From: Oxytricha trifallax
Lineage: Eukaryota; Ciliophora; Spirotrichea; Sporadotrichida; Oxytrichidae
Reading direction: 5' to 3'
Length of the DNA: 64,000 nucleotides
Assembly: GCA_000711775.1 (NCBI GenBank)
Contig: ARYC01001249.1
Span: 1-64,000, forward strand
The notes beneath the pieces were generated by a model. That model worked only from the letters and a program-made list of their open reading frames with translations, searched no databases and had not been told where the DNA came from. Below are positions 54,662 to 64,000 of the stretch, piece by piece (positions within the stretch are counted from its first letter, which is position 1; each line of letters begins with the position of its first letter). The position numbers were made by a program, and so were the translations under genes.

Positions 54662-55470
54662 GACGAAATGATAGAGAATTATATAGGAAAGAACAAAAAT
54701 TAATTGGAATAGTTGAACCTGCTTATATAGGGCAATATTATAAAAAACAAGAGCATCATGCAGATCCAGTTAGCAAAAGTTGCAAAATAAACGGTCTAAA
54801 CTACCAATGTGAACAATCAAAATATCAAACTGATTTATAGCTTGGAAAATGCTTAATTAGAGGGATTTTCACTCTACTACATTAATTTACAATATAAATT
54901 CCACCATGCTGGATTAATGAAATCAAGGAACTTGAGAGTAGACAGATATTTAGGACCAGTTTAATATTGTAAAGATTCAACACTCAAAATATTATAATAA
55001 TGAGGGACTATTACTTCAATCTAAAGCAATAAGGTTAACAAATGTACATTCAAGGCATTTAATGATCAATATCAAAGACGTAAGGGCTTAAAGAATTAAC
55101 TTACCTTAATATACTAAAATTGATAATAAACTTAAGCATTATTGACTATTATACAGAATAAATTATTACTTTAATACTAAGATAAACTTGGAAAACAATC
55201 ATTGATGTAATAATAGATAACATAATTGAAGAAATTGATCAGGAAATGTTTCGAATAGAAGTAAATAAGAAATAATTCCAAAGTCAGAAGTTTATGTTAA
55301 TAACCACTATAAAGTGCTTTATTTAAGGTGACCATCATAGAAGACAGTATTTTTAAGACATAGAAACAGTGAAACTAAGCTTTAAAGTATACGGGAACAT
55401 CTTTAGTAATAATCAAATTAAAAATGGTAGTTCTTATTTTACCATGAGATTTACTAGAGTTATCTCATGA
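54662..55470 (+). other. Possible ORFs in AT-rich DNA
   Basis: A frame of about 125 codons (EPAYIGQYYKKQEHHADPVS, KSCKINGLNYQCEQSKYQTD) to about 55,049, and another from 55,205 to TGA 55,466-55,468 (IIEEIDQEMFRIEVNKKQFQ, GDHHRRQYFQDIETVKLSFK). Composition is less monotonous than pure AT-rich translation but the chance of such lengths is not small with one stop codon. Confidence 0.25.
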
Positions 55471-56150
55471 CAATAAATTAAAAGATAATGCCTAGCTAAA
55501 TAGTGTAGATTAAATACTAAAATGATATTAAAAAGATATGAGGGGTTACAATTGTTCTATACTTAAAAACGAGGGATAAAATAATGGAAAACTACATTAA
55601 CAAGGGAGAAGAAATTGAAAAAAGTATAGATGAATTTAATTGTAGTAATGAAGCGTATTGAATAGTAAAATTACTCTATAAATTATAATAGGTTAAAAAC
55701 ATCAAGTAATATTAGAATAAAATAAAATGTGAACAATCCCATAAGATAATTATAAGATTAATAATTAGAATTATAAATTAATTTAATTAAATAATTGCTT
55801 ACTTCTAGAGTTGACTATTAATATTTATTGTCTAGGGAATAATTATAAAAACATATGCTTAAAAGATAAACAATAGTAAAATAAAGCTTGTGAATTCATT
55901 TAATATACTATATAAAAGAGTAAATTGTATTCGAATTTGAAAGCTGGTAAAAGTTAATTTTTTAAATTCAAATTTAATCAATATTATAATAAATATTTTG
56001 TAGCTCTTCATTATTTAAACTAGGGTCTTATATAAATTTATAGGGGGTCTTCATAAATCAACAAACTAGAAAATTTTAATGACTAGTATTTAAGACTTTT
56101 AATATATTAAATCATTCTAAAAATATATTCCTAAATTCCACTAATGGTGA
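55470..56150. other. AT-rich DNA with a repeat shared with 16.2 kb
   Basis: AT-rich. The part 55,990-56,070 resembles 16,190-16,310 (TAGCTCTT..., GGGGGTCTTCATAAATC). No gene seen. Confidence 0.45.
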
Positions 56151-56159
56151 AGCTATTAT

Positions 56160-57000
56160 CTCAGTCTAACACAGCCATAGTGAAGAAGACAGCATGTGTG
56201 ATCTAGGGCCAGCCCAATTCTGCGACTGCTCATCATGGCGGGGCTGGAGGGTATTCAGCAGGTTACTGTGTATGAATAGAACAAAGTCATCACATTCAAA
56301 TACTCACCACTGATTGTAGCTCCTTTGCAAGCATAAACACGGCAATGCAGCCATAAAACACCAGTTGCATTGTATAGTCCAACGATCATGTGACCATCTC
56401 TAGCAATACCTACAAAACTTGTTTCTCTATGGGCTGTTGGAAGATTAGTGTTGGCTTATTTGAAGACGCCCTTCGTGCATTGAGTGTTAGATGAGCATGA
56501 TGCAGCAGCTCCATTTGCGCTGAGACTGTTGGTATAAAGATATAACCTGAAAGAGTAATAGTGATAGAGTAGTCTTATATTCACTACTTCCTAATAATTT
56601 ATCATCTTCAGGTCTCTGGGCATGCTGTCTTGGTGTGAAGAAGTCGTATTAGAGCTCTAAGGTAGCAGAGCGGGTAGGAGCTCCATTGGTTAAGACGCTA
56701 ACGAGCGCAGCGAGCAAAGTGAACTGCTTCAGGATCCCCTGCCTCCATTATAGCAACAGCTCTGACATCATTGAAGTCTCAAAGATAGAAGAAGAATCCA
56801 AAAGGCGTCTTACACTACAACATAGAGAAAATGTCTTAGTCTAGAGTGGAAAAGGGCAGCAGGCTTAAGAAATTGGCATGTAAACAGTTATGATCTTCTC
56901 TCCATATCCCCAATCTATCAGCACTAAATGCGTAAACCATCGCTTGGGAAACTCCAATGGCCTTTTGGGAAACAGTGATGCTCAATTATCTCGGCTCCCC
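56160..57000 (-). pseudogene. YHYH-domain-like gene, copy 3
   Basis: Core frame: LLYHYYSFRLYLYTNSLSAN, CSSNTQCTKGVFKQANTNLP, TAHRETSFVGIARDGHMIVG, GVLWLHCRVYACKGATISGE, YLNVMTLFYSYTVTC then TGA (about 56,255), homologous to copy 2. The start ATG of copy 2 is ATA here. Upstream blocks to 57,000: NGAPTRSATLELQYDFFTPR, HAQRPEDDKLL, and further up WNFQLRHLVGEPR, matching the N-terminal blocks of copy 2 with frame changes. After the TGA the same frame continues IPSSPAMMSSRRIGLALDHT. The family assignment is as for copy 2. Confidence 0.5.
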
Positions 57001-57364
57001 GACGAGATGTCTGAGTTGGAAGTTCCACCTTCGTGAGATAGAACGAGGCGGTTCAAGTGGTGCTCCTAAGCGCCCGCTGATCTTCCGTTTATTACTAATA
57101 TCGACTACAATACTGAAAGTGAGAAATCTAAGGAAAAATTTAGCTGCTAAATTAGAAGAAATTATTAAGGCATTCAATAGCAACTGTCTATCAGACTGAT
57201 TTGTATATATCGAAAAGGTGTGTGGTATCACAGGATTATCTGTCACAAAAGTGCAGAGAAAAAAAGGAAGACATGAGGCTGGAAACATAAATATACAGAC
57301 ATCTTTGATTCTGGCAATGCTAATTACTTGGGTGCAATTGTTTATTAGAGGTGCATCAGCTTTT

Positions 57365-57530
57365 TCTTTCACTATAGTTGCCTAAGAGATAGACTGCAAG
57401 TTAGCCTGATAATGAAGATGATATCAAAGAGGGGAAAGATGATAGAATAATGCTTAATACTTGGAGAGTTGAGCTATCTCGACACGATGACCAAGATATC
57501 GCACTAACTTTACATTACTGAGAGGTTGTT
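57365..57530 (+). pseudogene. Short acidic ORF upstream of YHYH copy 3
   Basis: LPKRQTASQPDNEDDIKEGK, DDRIMLNTWRVELSRHDDQD then TGA near 57,520. Faint match to MPDRKTSLQLINKSKEEKRD at 48,176, in the same position and orientation relative to the YHYH gene. So the divergent upstream ORF seems to be present at all three YHYH loci. Confidence 0.3.
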
Positions 57531-57539
57531 GAATTCAAT

Positions 57540-58004
57540 AAACTTGGGTAGCTCCAACAAATTGTGTGACGTTCATTGTCAATAAATAAAGCAATTACTT
57601 TCACTCAGTACATAATGATAAACTATCTGCAAATATTTACACAGACTCTTTTGCATCAGTAATATTTAATAATTTAAAATTCTTCTCCCAAAATTTAACA
57701 ATCTTGTATCTTCATAATGACCACAAAATTTACGAAAATGTCTTCTCTTCTATTTCTACAATCTATCACTTCATCAAATATAATGAATCATATTTTTAAT
57801 TTTGAAATTTTATTTTACTGGTTATTATAAATATGCAAGAATTTTTAGCTCAAATAGCAGGGTCTCATTTTCTGTAAACAAAAACTGTTTATATTCTATT
57901 TATTACTATTAAGTTATTTATCTTTTGTTTTATTTACATAAATACAATATTCATTCATTCCATTCACATAATGCATTTAAATAGGCATTTTATAGCATAT
58001 AAAC
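57540..58004. other. AT-rich flank of the palindrome
   Basis: No gene seen. The palindrome begins at TATTAAGCAAG. Confidence 0.45.
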
Positions 58005-58169
58005 TATTAAGCAAGTATATTTGAAATGTGAAAAATTAAAAATAAATATTCAATGATAAGTTTCGGGTTTTCTTTAAAAGTATTAAGTTTATAGCATTAA
58101 TTGATAATTAATTATTAGTTATTTAAATTAAAATATGAAAGCAAACCTGCTGGGAGTGATAGAGTAGCC

Positions 58170-58645
58170 CACTTAATGCAAGAGAAGCTGATTTTTATTA
58201 GGCTGATCTAATCACTTATTTGTCTAATACTGACATTCAAGTTGATATCTGTTCGTATAGACAAAGTGGTCATGGATTCTTGTAACACTCAACCTGCATT
58301 TTACCAAAGAAATTGACTCTGAGTGACCGCAATTCCACTCTGAAATAATGGCTCCAGTCTCTTTAGAACTCTGATTCTCCAGTGATTCAAAACAATTACT
58401 GTTGAGATTCTTAAGTAACGCAGTTGCAATTAGAAGCAATTTAGCATTTTTGTGGAAATGAGTGAATTTTGAGCTGTAGGAAGAACGAGTGCATTTTTAT
58501 TTAAGTTGCAGATTCTATTAAGGGCGAAGTTGATTTGCAACAAACCTACTGCTATCATATTAAGGGAGAAGATGCTAAGAATATTGCTCTCAAGAAACTA
58601 TTAGACAATGCTAAACTTCTAAGCAAACTGATTTCGCAGTCCTGA
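58170..58645 (+). CDS. Possible gene within the palindrome arm
   Basis: In the left arm, plus strand, and by symmetry in the right arm, minus strand (59,674-60,149). Two frames look coding: LNAREADFYQADLITYLSNT with SNTDIQVDICSYRQSGHGF (58,165-58,400), and ADSIKGEVDLQQTYCYHIKG, EDAKNIALKKLLDNAKLLSK, LISQS to TGA 58,643-58,645. A short intron or shift between would join them. The two genes would converge on the loop. An antisense frame over the same arm (IATALLKNLNSNCFESLENQ, right arm plus strand to about 60,103) is also protein-like, so the coding strand is unsettled. Confidence 0.35.
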
Positions 58646-59091
58646 GCACAGCAAAATGCTATCAATAATCAGCAAGTGAATTGAAAATGCTCAAACTGAT
58701 TGTACGAGTTTAAATAATTAAACGCATTATTTTAGAGCTATCAAAATAATAGATAGCAATTAAAGTCAGCGATAATTCATTGCATTTTGTTAAATAATAA
58801 CTAAACTAGCTTTTTATAATAGCTAAGATTATGCGTTAAATAATTAGTCGTTGCAGTTATTACAGCTCTTTATATGAGTAGAGTGATTTTATCGTGAATA
58901 TATATTCTTTAGATTTTAAGATAAGTTAAGATTAAGTTGTATATATTATCCACTTTTATAATATTTAAGAGCGAGGGGGTTTCGTTTAATCCACTCCATA
59001 AATTGGGGATATATCATAGAATTTTTGAAAATTTGTAAAAAAAAGATTTTTTCTTAAAAATATAACTGCCACTATTTTGTTAATTAGAAAA

Positions 59092-59227
59092 TTAATTTCA
59101 TTTATATATATAATTTAAGATGACAGTTTTTTTTCAAATAAAAGCAGAAAAATGTAAAATTTAGCAATAAATTTTTTTTAAAAAATAACAACTGAATGTA
59201 TTTTAGTAATCTTACAATTATATTTTT
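59092..59227. other. Palindrome spacer
   Basis: 136 bp, AT-rich, with T8 and A-rich runs and no gene. Possible loop of a giant hairpin. Confidence 0.7.
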
Positions 59228-60314
59228 TTTTCTAATTAACAAAATAGTGACAGTTATATTTTTAAGAAAAAATCTTTTTTTTACAAATTTTCAAAAATTC
59301 TATGATATATCCCCAATTTATGGAGTGGATTAAACGAAACCCCCTCGCTCTTAAATATTATAAAAGTGGATAATATATACAACTTAATCTTAACTTATCT
59401 TAAAATCTAAAGAATATATATTCACGATAAAATCACTCTACTCATATAAAGAGCTGTAATAACTGCAACGACTAATTATTTAACGCATAATCTTAGCTAT
59501 TATAAAAAGCTAGTTTAGTTATTATTTAACAAAATGCAATGAATTATCGCTGACTTTAATTGCTATCTATTATTTTGATAGCTCTAAAATAATGCGTTTA
59601 ATTATTTAAACTCGTACAATCAGTTTGAGCATTTTCAATTCACTTGCTGATTATTGATAGCATTTTGCTGTGCTCAGGACTGCGAAATCAGTTTGCTTAG
59701 AAGTTTAGCATTGTCTAATAGTTTCTTGAGAGCAATATTCTTAGCATCTTCTCCCTTAATATGATAGCAGTAGGTTTGTTGCAAATCAACTTCGCCCTTA
59801 ATAGAATCTGCAACTTAAATAAAAATGCACTCGTTCTTCCTACAGCTCAAAATTCACTCATTTCCACAAAAATGCTAAATTGCTTCTAATTGCAACTGCG
59901 TTACTTAAGAATCTCAACAGTAATTGTTTTGAATCACTGGAGAATCAGAGTTCTAAAGAGACTGGAGCCATTATTTCAGAGTGGAATTGCGGTCACTCAG
60001 AGTCAATTTCTTTGGTAAAATGCAGGTTGAGTGTTACAAGAATCCATGACCACTTTGTCTATACGAACAGATATCAACTTGAATGTCAGTATTAGACAAA
60101 TAAGTGATTAGATCAGCCTAATAAAAATCAGCTTCTCTTGCATTAAGTGGGCTACTCTATCACTCCCAGCAGGTTTGCTTTCATATTTTAATTTAAATAA
60201 CTAATAATTAATTATCAATTAATGCTATAAACTTAATACTTTTAAAGAAAACCCGAAACTTATCATTGAATATTTATTTTTAATTTTTCACATTTAAAAT
60301 ATACTTGCTTAATA

Positions 60315-60675
60315 ATATATTTTATTTCATAATGAATTTAATTAAATTACTAGAAAGTTATACCGATACATTTAACTTTTACTAAGCTTGTATAATATGG
60401 AAAATCCTACAATTTCAGCTTAATGATTGAACTTTAAAAGAATACTAAATTATATTATGTTGAGGGGTGGGGTCTTAAACTGCTTAATAGCATCAGAACA
60501 TCATCTGGCATGTGGTTAAGAACACGAGACCTGCAGTAGTTAACTCCTATCTTGGCAAAATTGCTAAGAAAGTCACTATAAACAATTTCCCAGAGGAAAA
60601 AAGCCGACCACTAGAAATAACATGTTATATATTATATATAAATTTTATTTTTAAAAATTTTGCTTAAAGGATCTA
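60315..60675. other. AT-rich flank of the palindrome
   Basis: Short patch 60,465-60,600 is less AT-rich (TGAGGGGTGGGGTCTT) but holds no convincing frame. Confidence 0.45.
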
Positions 60676-60677
60676 AG

Positions 60678-62258
60678 GTTAACACAATAATGGACAGCAT
60701 CGACGAACTTAGACCTCTTGTAAAAACATAACCTGTATATTCACCAATAGACAAATTCAAGAATCAAAATTTAGTCATCTCTACAGATATTTAAAAAGAG
60801 AGTAAAATCAAACCATAGAAATTTCAAACCTCCAGATATAATTCCTTTAGAAGATCTACTGTGGTATACTCGCCTTATTAAAACCACAGAATTTCATACC
60901 TTCTCTAAGAAAAGGACAAAATGGAAACATATTGAACTTCCTTTTAAAAGAAAAAAGTTTGGAGTTTACACAGTCTACTAGAATCAAAGTTTCCAGACCT
61001 GGAATTTCATACAAGACGTAGCCTGGATGGTTTCAGACATTTCAAAAAGCGAACTTTTCACTTACTCTAACAAGTCTTATGAACTAAGTTATGACTACAG
61101 TGACGTCACAAATCGGTAGCATATCTAATACTAATTTAAAGAAGACCAGTTTCTGATAAGAAATATTGAAGAAGAACTACAATTACCGATGTAACTTACA
61201 GTACTCCCTATAGAGAGGAACAAGACACCTCATAAAAAAATAATCCTTCATTGAGATGAGACTATAAAAGCACTTAGAGAATAAATTTAAACTATTAAAA
61301 AGATATTAACTTAATTTCAGATAACTTACTCTATCTAAAGTATCAATAACCTCAACTACTGCAGGAATGTTAAGTAATAATTTTAAGAAATAATAAAAGA
61401 CCCATAAACCCCTCAACATATAGATTCCAATCTGGAGAAATATCCTTAACTCAAAACATAAAGAATGGAACATTCCACTTATAAATTATGTTAGAGAAAA
61501 GATAGTGGAAATGAACCTAACAATTAACAATCACAAATACATACTACTAGAGAGATCCCTAAAGAACTAGCAATGCTCAGCAATTTAAATTCAACATGTG
61601 AAAAATACACTTAATAACTACGAATCACTACTAGACATAGAATTTTGTAATGGAAAAAAAATTTTTGAGTCTGAGAATGAAATGTTCATTCCGGCCTATC
61701 TCTAAGTTAAAAAAATCAGATATTCCATTACTGAAAGAATCAGTATACATGGCAGCACACATTTGTGCATGGGAAATATCGAAATCCTTCCAACACATAA
61801 ATTAAGATATGGTTGAACCAGTCTCAAATTGTCATAAATTTCACAATACTCTATTCATAAATCTACACAGGAGTAGATATGAGAGGATTTTTGAGAAAAA
61901 TTTCCTCCTATTAAAATAGCTAACAAATAGTTTACCCAAAGGACATCAGAGAATTAACATTATAACTAATTCAAGAGCTTAAACTCGGAATTGGATTAAG
62001 ACAAAGAGAGAGGGAAAAAGACTAAATCCTCCTAACAACTGCTAGGATAGCAGCTACTTAATTCAAGAACAATTATGACAGAGATATTTCAAACCTTGAG
62101 AAGATTAAAGACACTAAATTCTACAACAACAATCTAAGATGCTTATGAAGAGAGATGAACAATTTAAACTAAGAAAAGGGCTTTACCCTTGTATATTATC
62201 ACAATTTATAAGATCGGGGATTCAAAGACCTCGATGTGATCTAATTATTATTATTTGA
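60678..62258 (+). mobile_element. Second non-RT element with the shared 3' end
   Basis: ATG 60,678-60,680 begins MDSIDELRPLVKTQPVYSPI. Coding blocks continue in shifting frames: FKRKKFGVYTVYQNQSFQTW, DVAWMVSDISKSELFTYSNK, ETIKALREQIQTIKKILTQF (coiled-coil-like), REKIVEMNLTINNHKYILLE, LIQELKLGIGLRQRERE. It ends with the shared 3' region (AAGGGCTTTACCCTTGTATA, AAGATCGGGGATTCAAAGAC) and a (ATT)n tail at 62,246-62,257. No RT motif found. Several shifts and TGAs. Length about 1.6 kb, like the element at 19.45 kb, but I see no clear protein similarity between the two. Confidence 0.6.
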
Positions 62259-62259
62259 A

Positions 62260-63796
62260 AGAATTTAAGATAAATCTATGGAGATTACTGTGAAGCATTA
62301 ATGAATGGAGTAAATAAATAAGTCATATTGATATAAGCCCTTTAATAAATATAATTTCAAAAACCATAAGAATCTCTCTAGAAAAAGAGGCTACTCAATA
62401 TTAGAATAGACAACCGAAACAATTAAGCTAAATATATAATGGGTAATATTATTTATTCTAGAGAGTAATATCATAATGAGGCAGGCAATTGTATTTTCTA
62501 TTAAACATTTATCTTTAAGTTTCAATTTGCTTAAATTGATATTCTCATTATATAAGTGGGAAATCTACTATATTTTACAATTAAAATTATTCAAGTTAAT
62601 GTTAAATAATCCTTATAAATCAAGCTAATTTATTTTTAAAACAAACATATATAGAGAAGGACCGAATAAAGCTGCAAAATTCATGATGCAATTTAAATAA
62701 TTTAAAGTTATTTATATATGGTTAGTTGAGAATGACAACTAGATGGTAAACAACAGATTCAATATAAGATAAGAAAGACTTTAGCCATTGATCTAATTAA
62801 ACATGCTATGATTAATTCATATAAAATAATCGATAAGATTTATAATTTAAACTCAAAGACTCTACAGAATTATAGTAAAATTATGAAAATTAATCATAAA
62901 CATGGCTTTTCAGGAATCACCAAGTCAATGAATTAAAAGCTTTGTGATGCAGTAGTGATGGTTTAACTTATATCTTTAATGATTGTTTAATGCATGCCAT
63001 TAATAACATTGAAATAAGGATTGAAGCAATTGATTAGTAGGAGACCTAGCTAAGGAAACTAGCATTCAAATACTACCTGATATTCTAAGCAATGTTCTAT
63101 ATAGGGGAACTTTACTCAAAAACTTCAATACATGCATTATTTTCTGATGTTACATGAGAAAAGAAGAAAAATAACTGTAAATTATTATGCTACCTTGAGA
63201 TAGTTAAAATCTAATGTAATATATTAAGCTGGAATTTTGTAAAATAAAATACACTAAAAAAAGAAGAAGATGCTATAGGTATTATGATGACAATCAAACA
63301 TCGTAGTTGTGAATTACATGATTAGCCATTATTGAGGTATTCTCAAAACATTTACAAAAATTCAAATTATATAATAAAAAACATGAAGAATTTTATAAAG
63401 TATGAGCTAATAACAAGGTTTTCAAAAACCATAAGTAATAAATATTGATAGATTTAGAATTCAGCCAGTTATATTTGAAATTGAATTGGAATATTGTTTG
63501 AGAACAGGAGAAGAGAGCTGATAAATGTGTGTAATTAGTTAGGATACCATAGATTGAGAGCAAGAGAAGGTAATTGATGATATAAAAGATTTAAAGGAAT
63601 AAAACTAAAGATTTGATTTAGAAAACACAGTATTGAGTAAGAATTTTTATAAAATTACTATCAATATAATATAATTTTTAACCAAAAAGTATATAAATAT
63701 TTAAACGATTGAATCCAAAAGATGCAAGACTTATTTCTATATACAAAAATAGAGCATTTCTAGTAGCTCTAGTAGAATCATAGGAAGAGACATTAT
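62260..63796. other. AT-rich stretch with no gene seen
   Basis: AT-rich DNA; small less AT-rich patches at 62,900-63,100 and 63,500-63,560 without a convincing frame. Confidence 0.4.
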
Positions 63797-63797
63797 A

Positions 63798-64000
63798 ATG
63801 AATGAATTAAGGTATGTAATAAATCATACAGTGGTAGACAACAACCCCACTGAAGTAGAAGAGTGTCTCTACTAGAATGACCGGAATTCTAGACAACTGA
63901 TTAAAATGGCTAATGCGAATACAGGAACTTAGAAAATGATTGGAAGCCTAGTACCAAATGATTAGCTACAAACCTAGATTTTGACTTAGAGTAATCCAAC
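63798..64000 (+). CDS. 5' end of a gene running off the window
   Basis: ATG 63,798 opens MNELRYVINHTVVDNNPTEV, EECLYQNDRNSRQLIKMANA, NTGTQKMIGSLVPNDQLQTQ, ILTQSNP and is open to the end of the window. GC rises relative to the AT-rich DNA before it, and several Gln are TAG. The upstream sequence is in frame as well, so an earlier start is possible. No family recognised from 67 residues. Confidence 0.5.

Larger units (their letters stand above)
58005..60314. repeat. 2.3-kb near-perfect palindrome
   Basis: Two 1,087-bp arms (58,005-59,091 and 59,228-60,314) are reverse complements; position p pairs with 118,319 minus p throughout. I saw only two mismatches (near 58,021 and at 59,069). A 136-bp AT-rich spacer (59,092-59,227) separates them. 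No target duplication or recognised terminal repeat flanks it. Such near-identity implies a recent inverted duplication or ongoing correction between arms. The arms do not match any TBE or LINE in the window. Confidence 0.97.

Noticed and set aside
56690-56760. GC-rich patch GAGCGGGTAGGAGCTCC... considered as a tRNA
   Set aside because: No cloverleaf, no T-loop GGTTCGANTCC; it reads as part of the YHYH-type gene copy 3.
1-64000. CRISPR arrays, bacterial operons, ribosome binding sites
   Set aside because: Introns, the ciliate code and TBEs show a eukaryotic germline; no regularly spaced short repeats were seen.
1-64000. Reading TGA as Trp throughout
   Set aside because: TBE, LINE and module ORFs consistently end at TGA, and homologous positions of internal TGAs show several different residues. 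Kept only as a hypothesis for the 8.6-7.4 kb frame.

Overview
The window looks like germline (micronuclear) DNA of a stichotrich ciliate of the Oxytricha/Stylonychia kind. Three things say so. (1) Reading frames are coherent only if TAA and TAG are read as Gln and TGA is the stop. (2) It carries five TBE (telomere-bearing element) transposons whose ends are C4A4 telomere-like repeats (CAAAACCCCAAAACCC) beside 3-bp ANT target duplications. (3) The rest is AT-rich, with small coding blocks broken by short AT-rich gaps and by ~40-bp GT...AG introns. Under the standard code almost every gene looks shattered, so the coordinates here come from re-reading with TAA/TAG = Gln.

Layout. 1-3664: TBE-A is inserted in TBE-B, which is inserted in a LINE-associated ORF that continues to about 5036. 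5.0-14.2 kb: germline coding blocks of unrecognised genes, mostly minus strand, including one with a clear 41-bp intron (13.38-11.17 kb), a two-part gene with repeated in-frame TGA (8.6-6.75 kb) and a fragment of a YHYH-type gene (9.54-9.86 kb). 14.2-17.5 kb and 26.6-28.5 kb: two inverted copies of an unrecognised three-gene module (here X, Y, Z), plus a third X copy. 19.4-21.1, 38.3-39.7 and 60.7-62.3 kb: three non-LTR elements that share one 3' end with a (TAA)n tail although only one encodes reverse transcriptase; a 112-bp fourth copy sits in TBE-C. 21.87-26.14 kb: TBE-C. 28.94-33.38 kb: TBE-D, which splits an ORF. 33.67-37.55 kb: TBE-E. 40.1-45.3 kb: a LINE with endonuclease and reverse transcriptase followed by a second ORF that resembles a Ulp1-type cysteine protease. 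47.1-48.1 and 56.1-57.0 kb: two more copies of the YHYH-type gene. 50.6-54.0 kb: a decayed second LINE of the same family. 58.0-60.3 kb: a near-perfect 2.3-kb palindrome. The right edge enters a new gene at 63.8 kb.

Most of the sequence is thus selfish DNA in nested layers. Each TBE carries the usual trio: a DDE transposase, an inverted 22-kDa ORF, and a 57-kDa protein with two C2H2 zinc fingers and a kinase domain. Every copy except the TBE-D 22-kDa ORF shows damage. The host-like coding blocks could be germline-limited genes, decayed paralogues, or macronuclear-destined segments separated by internal eliminated sequences; without the macronuclear genome these cannot be told apart here. With only one stop codon in AT-rich DNA, chance open frames of 50-100 codons are common, so short AT-rich frames are given low confidence.
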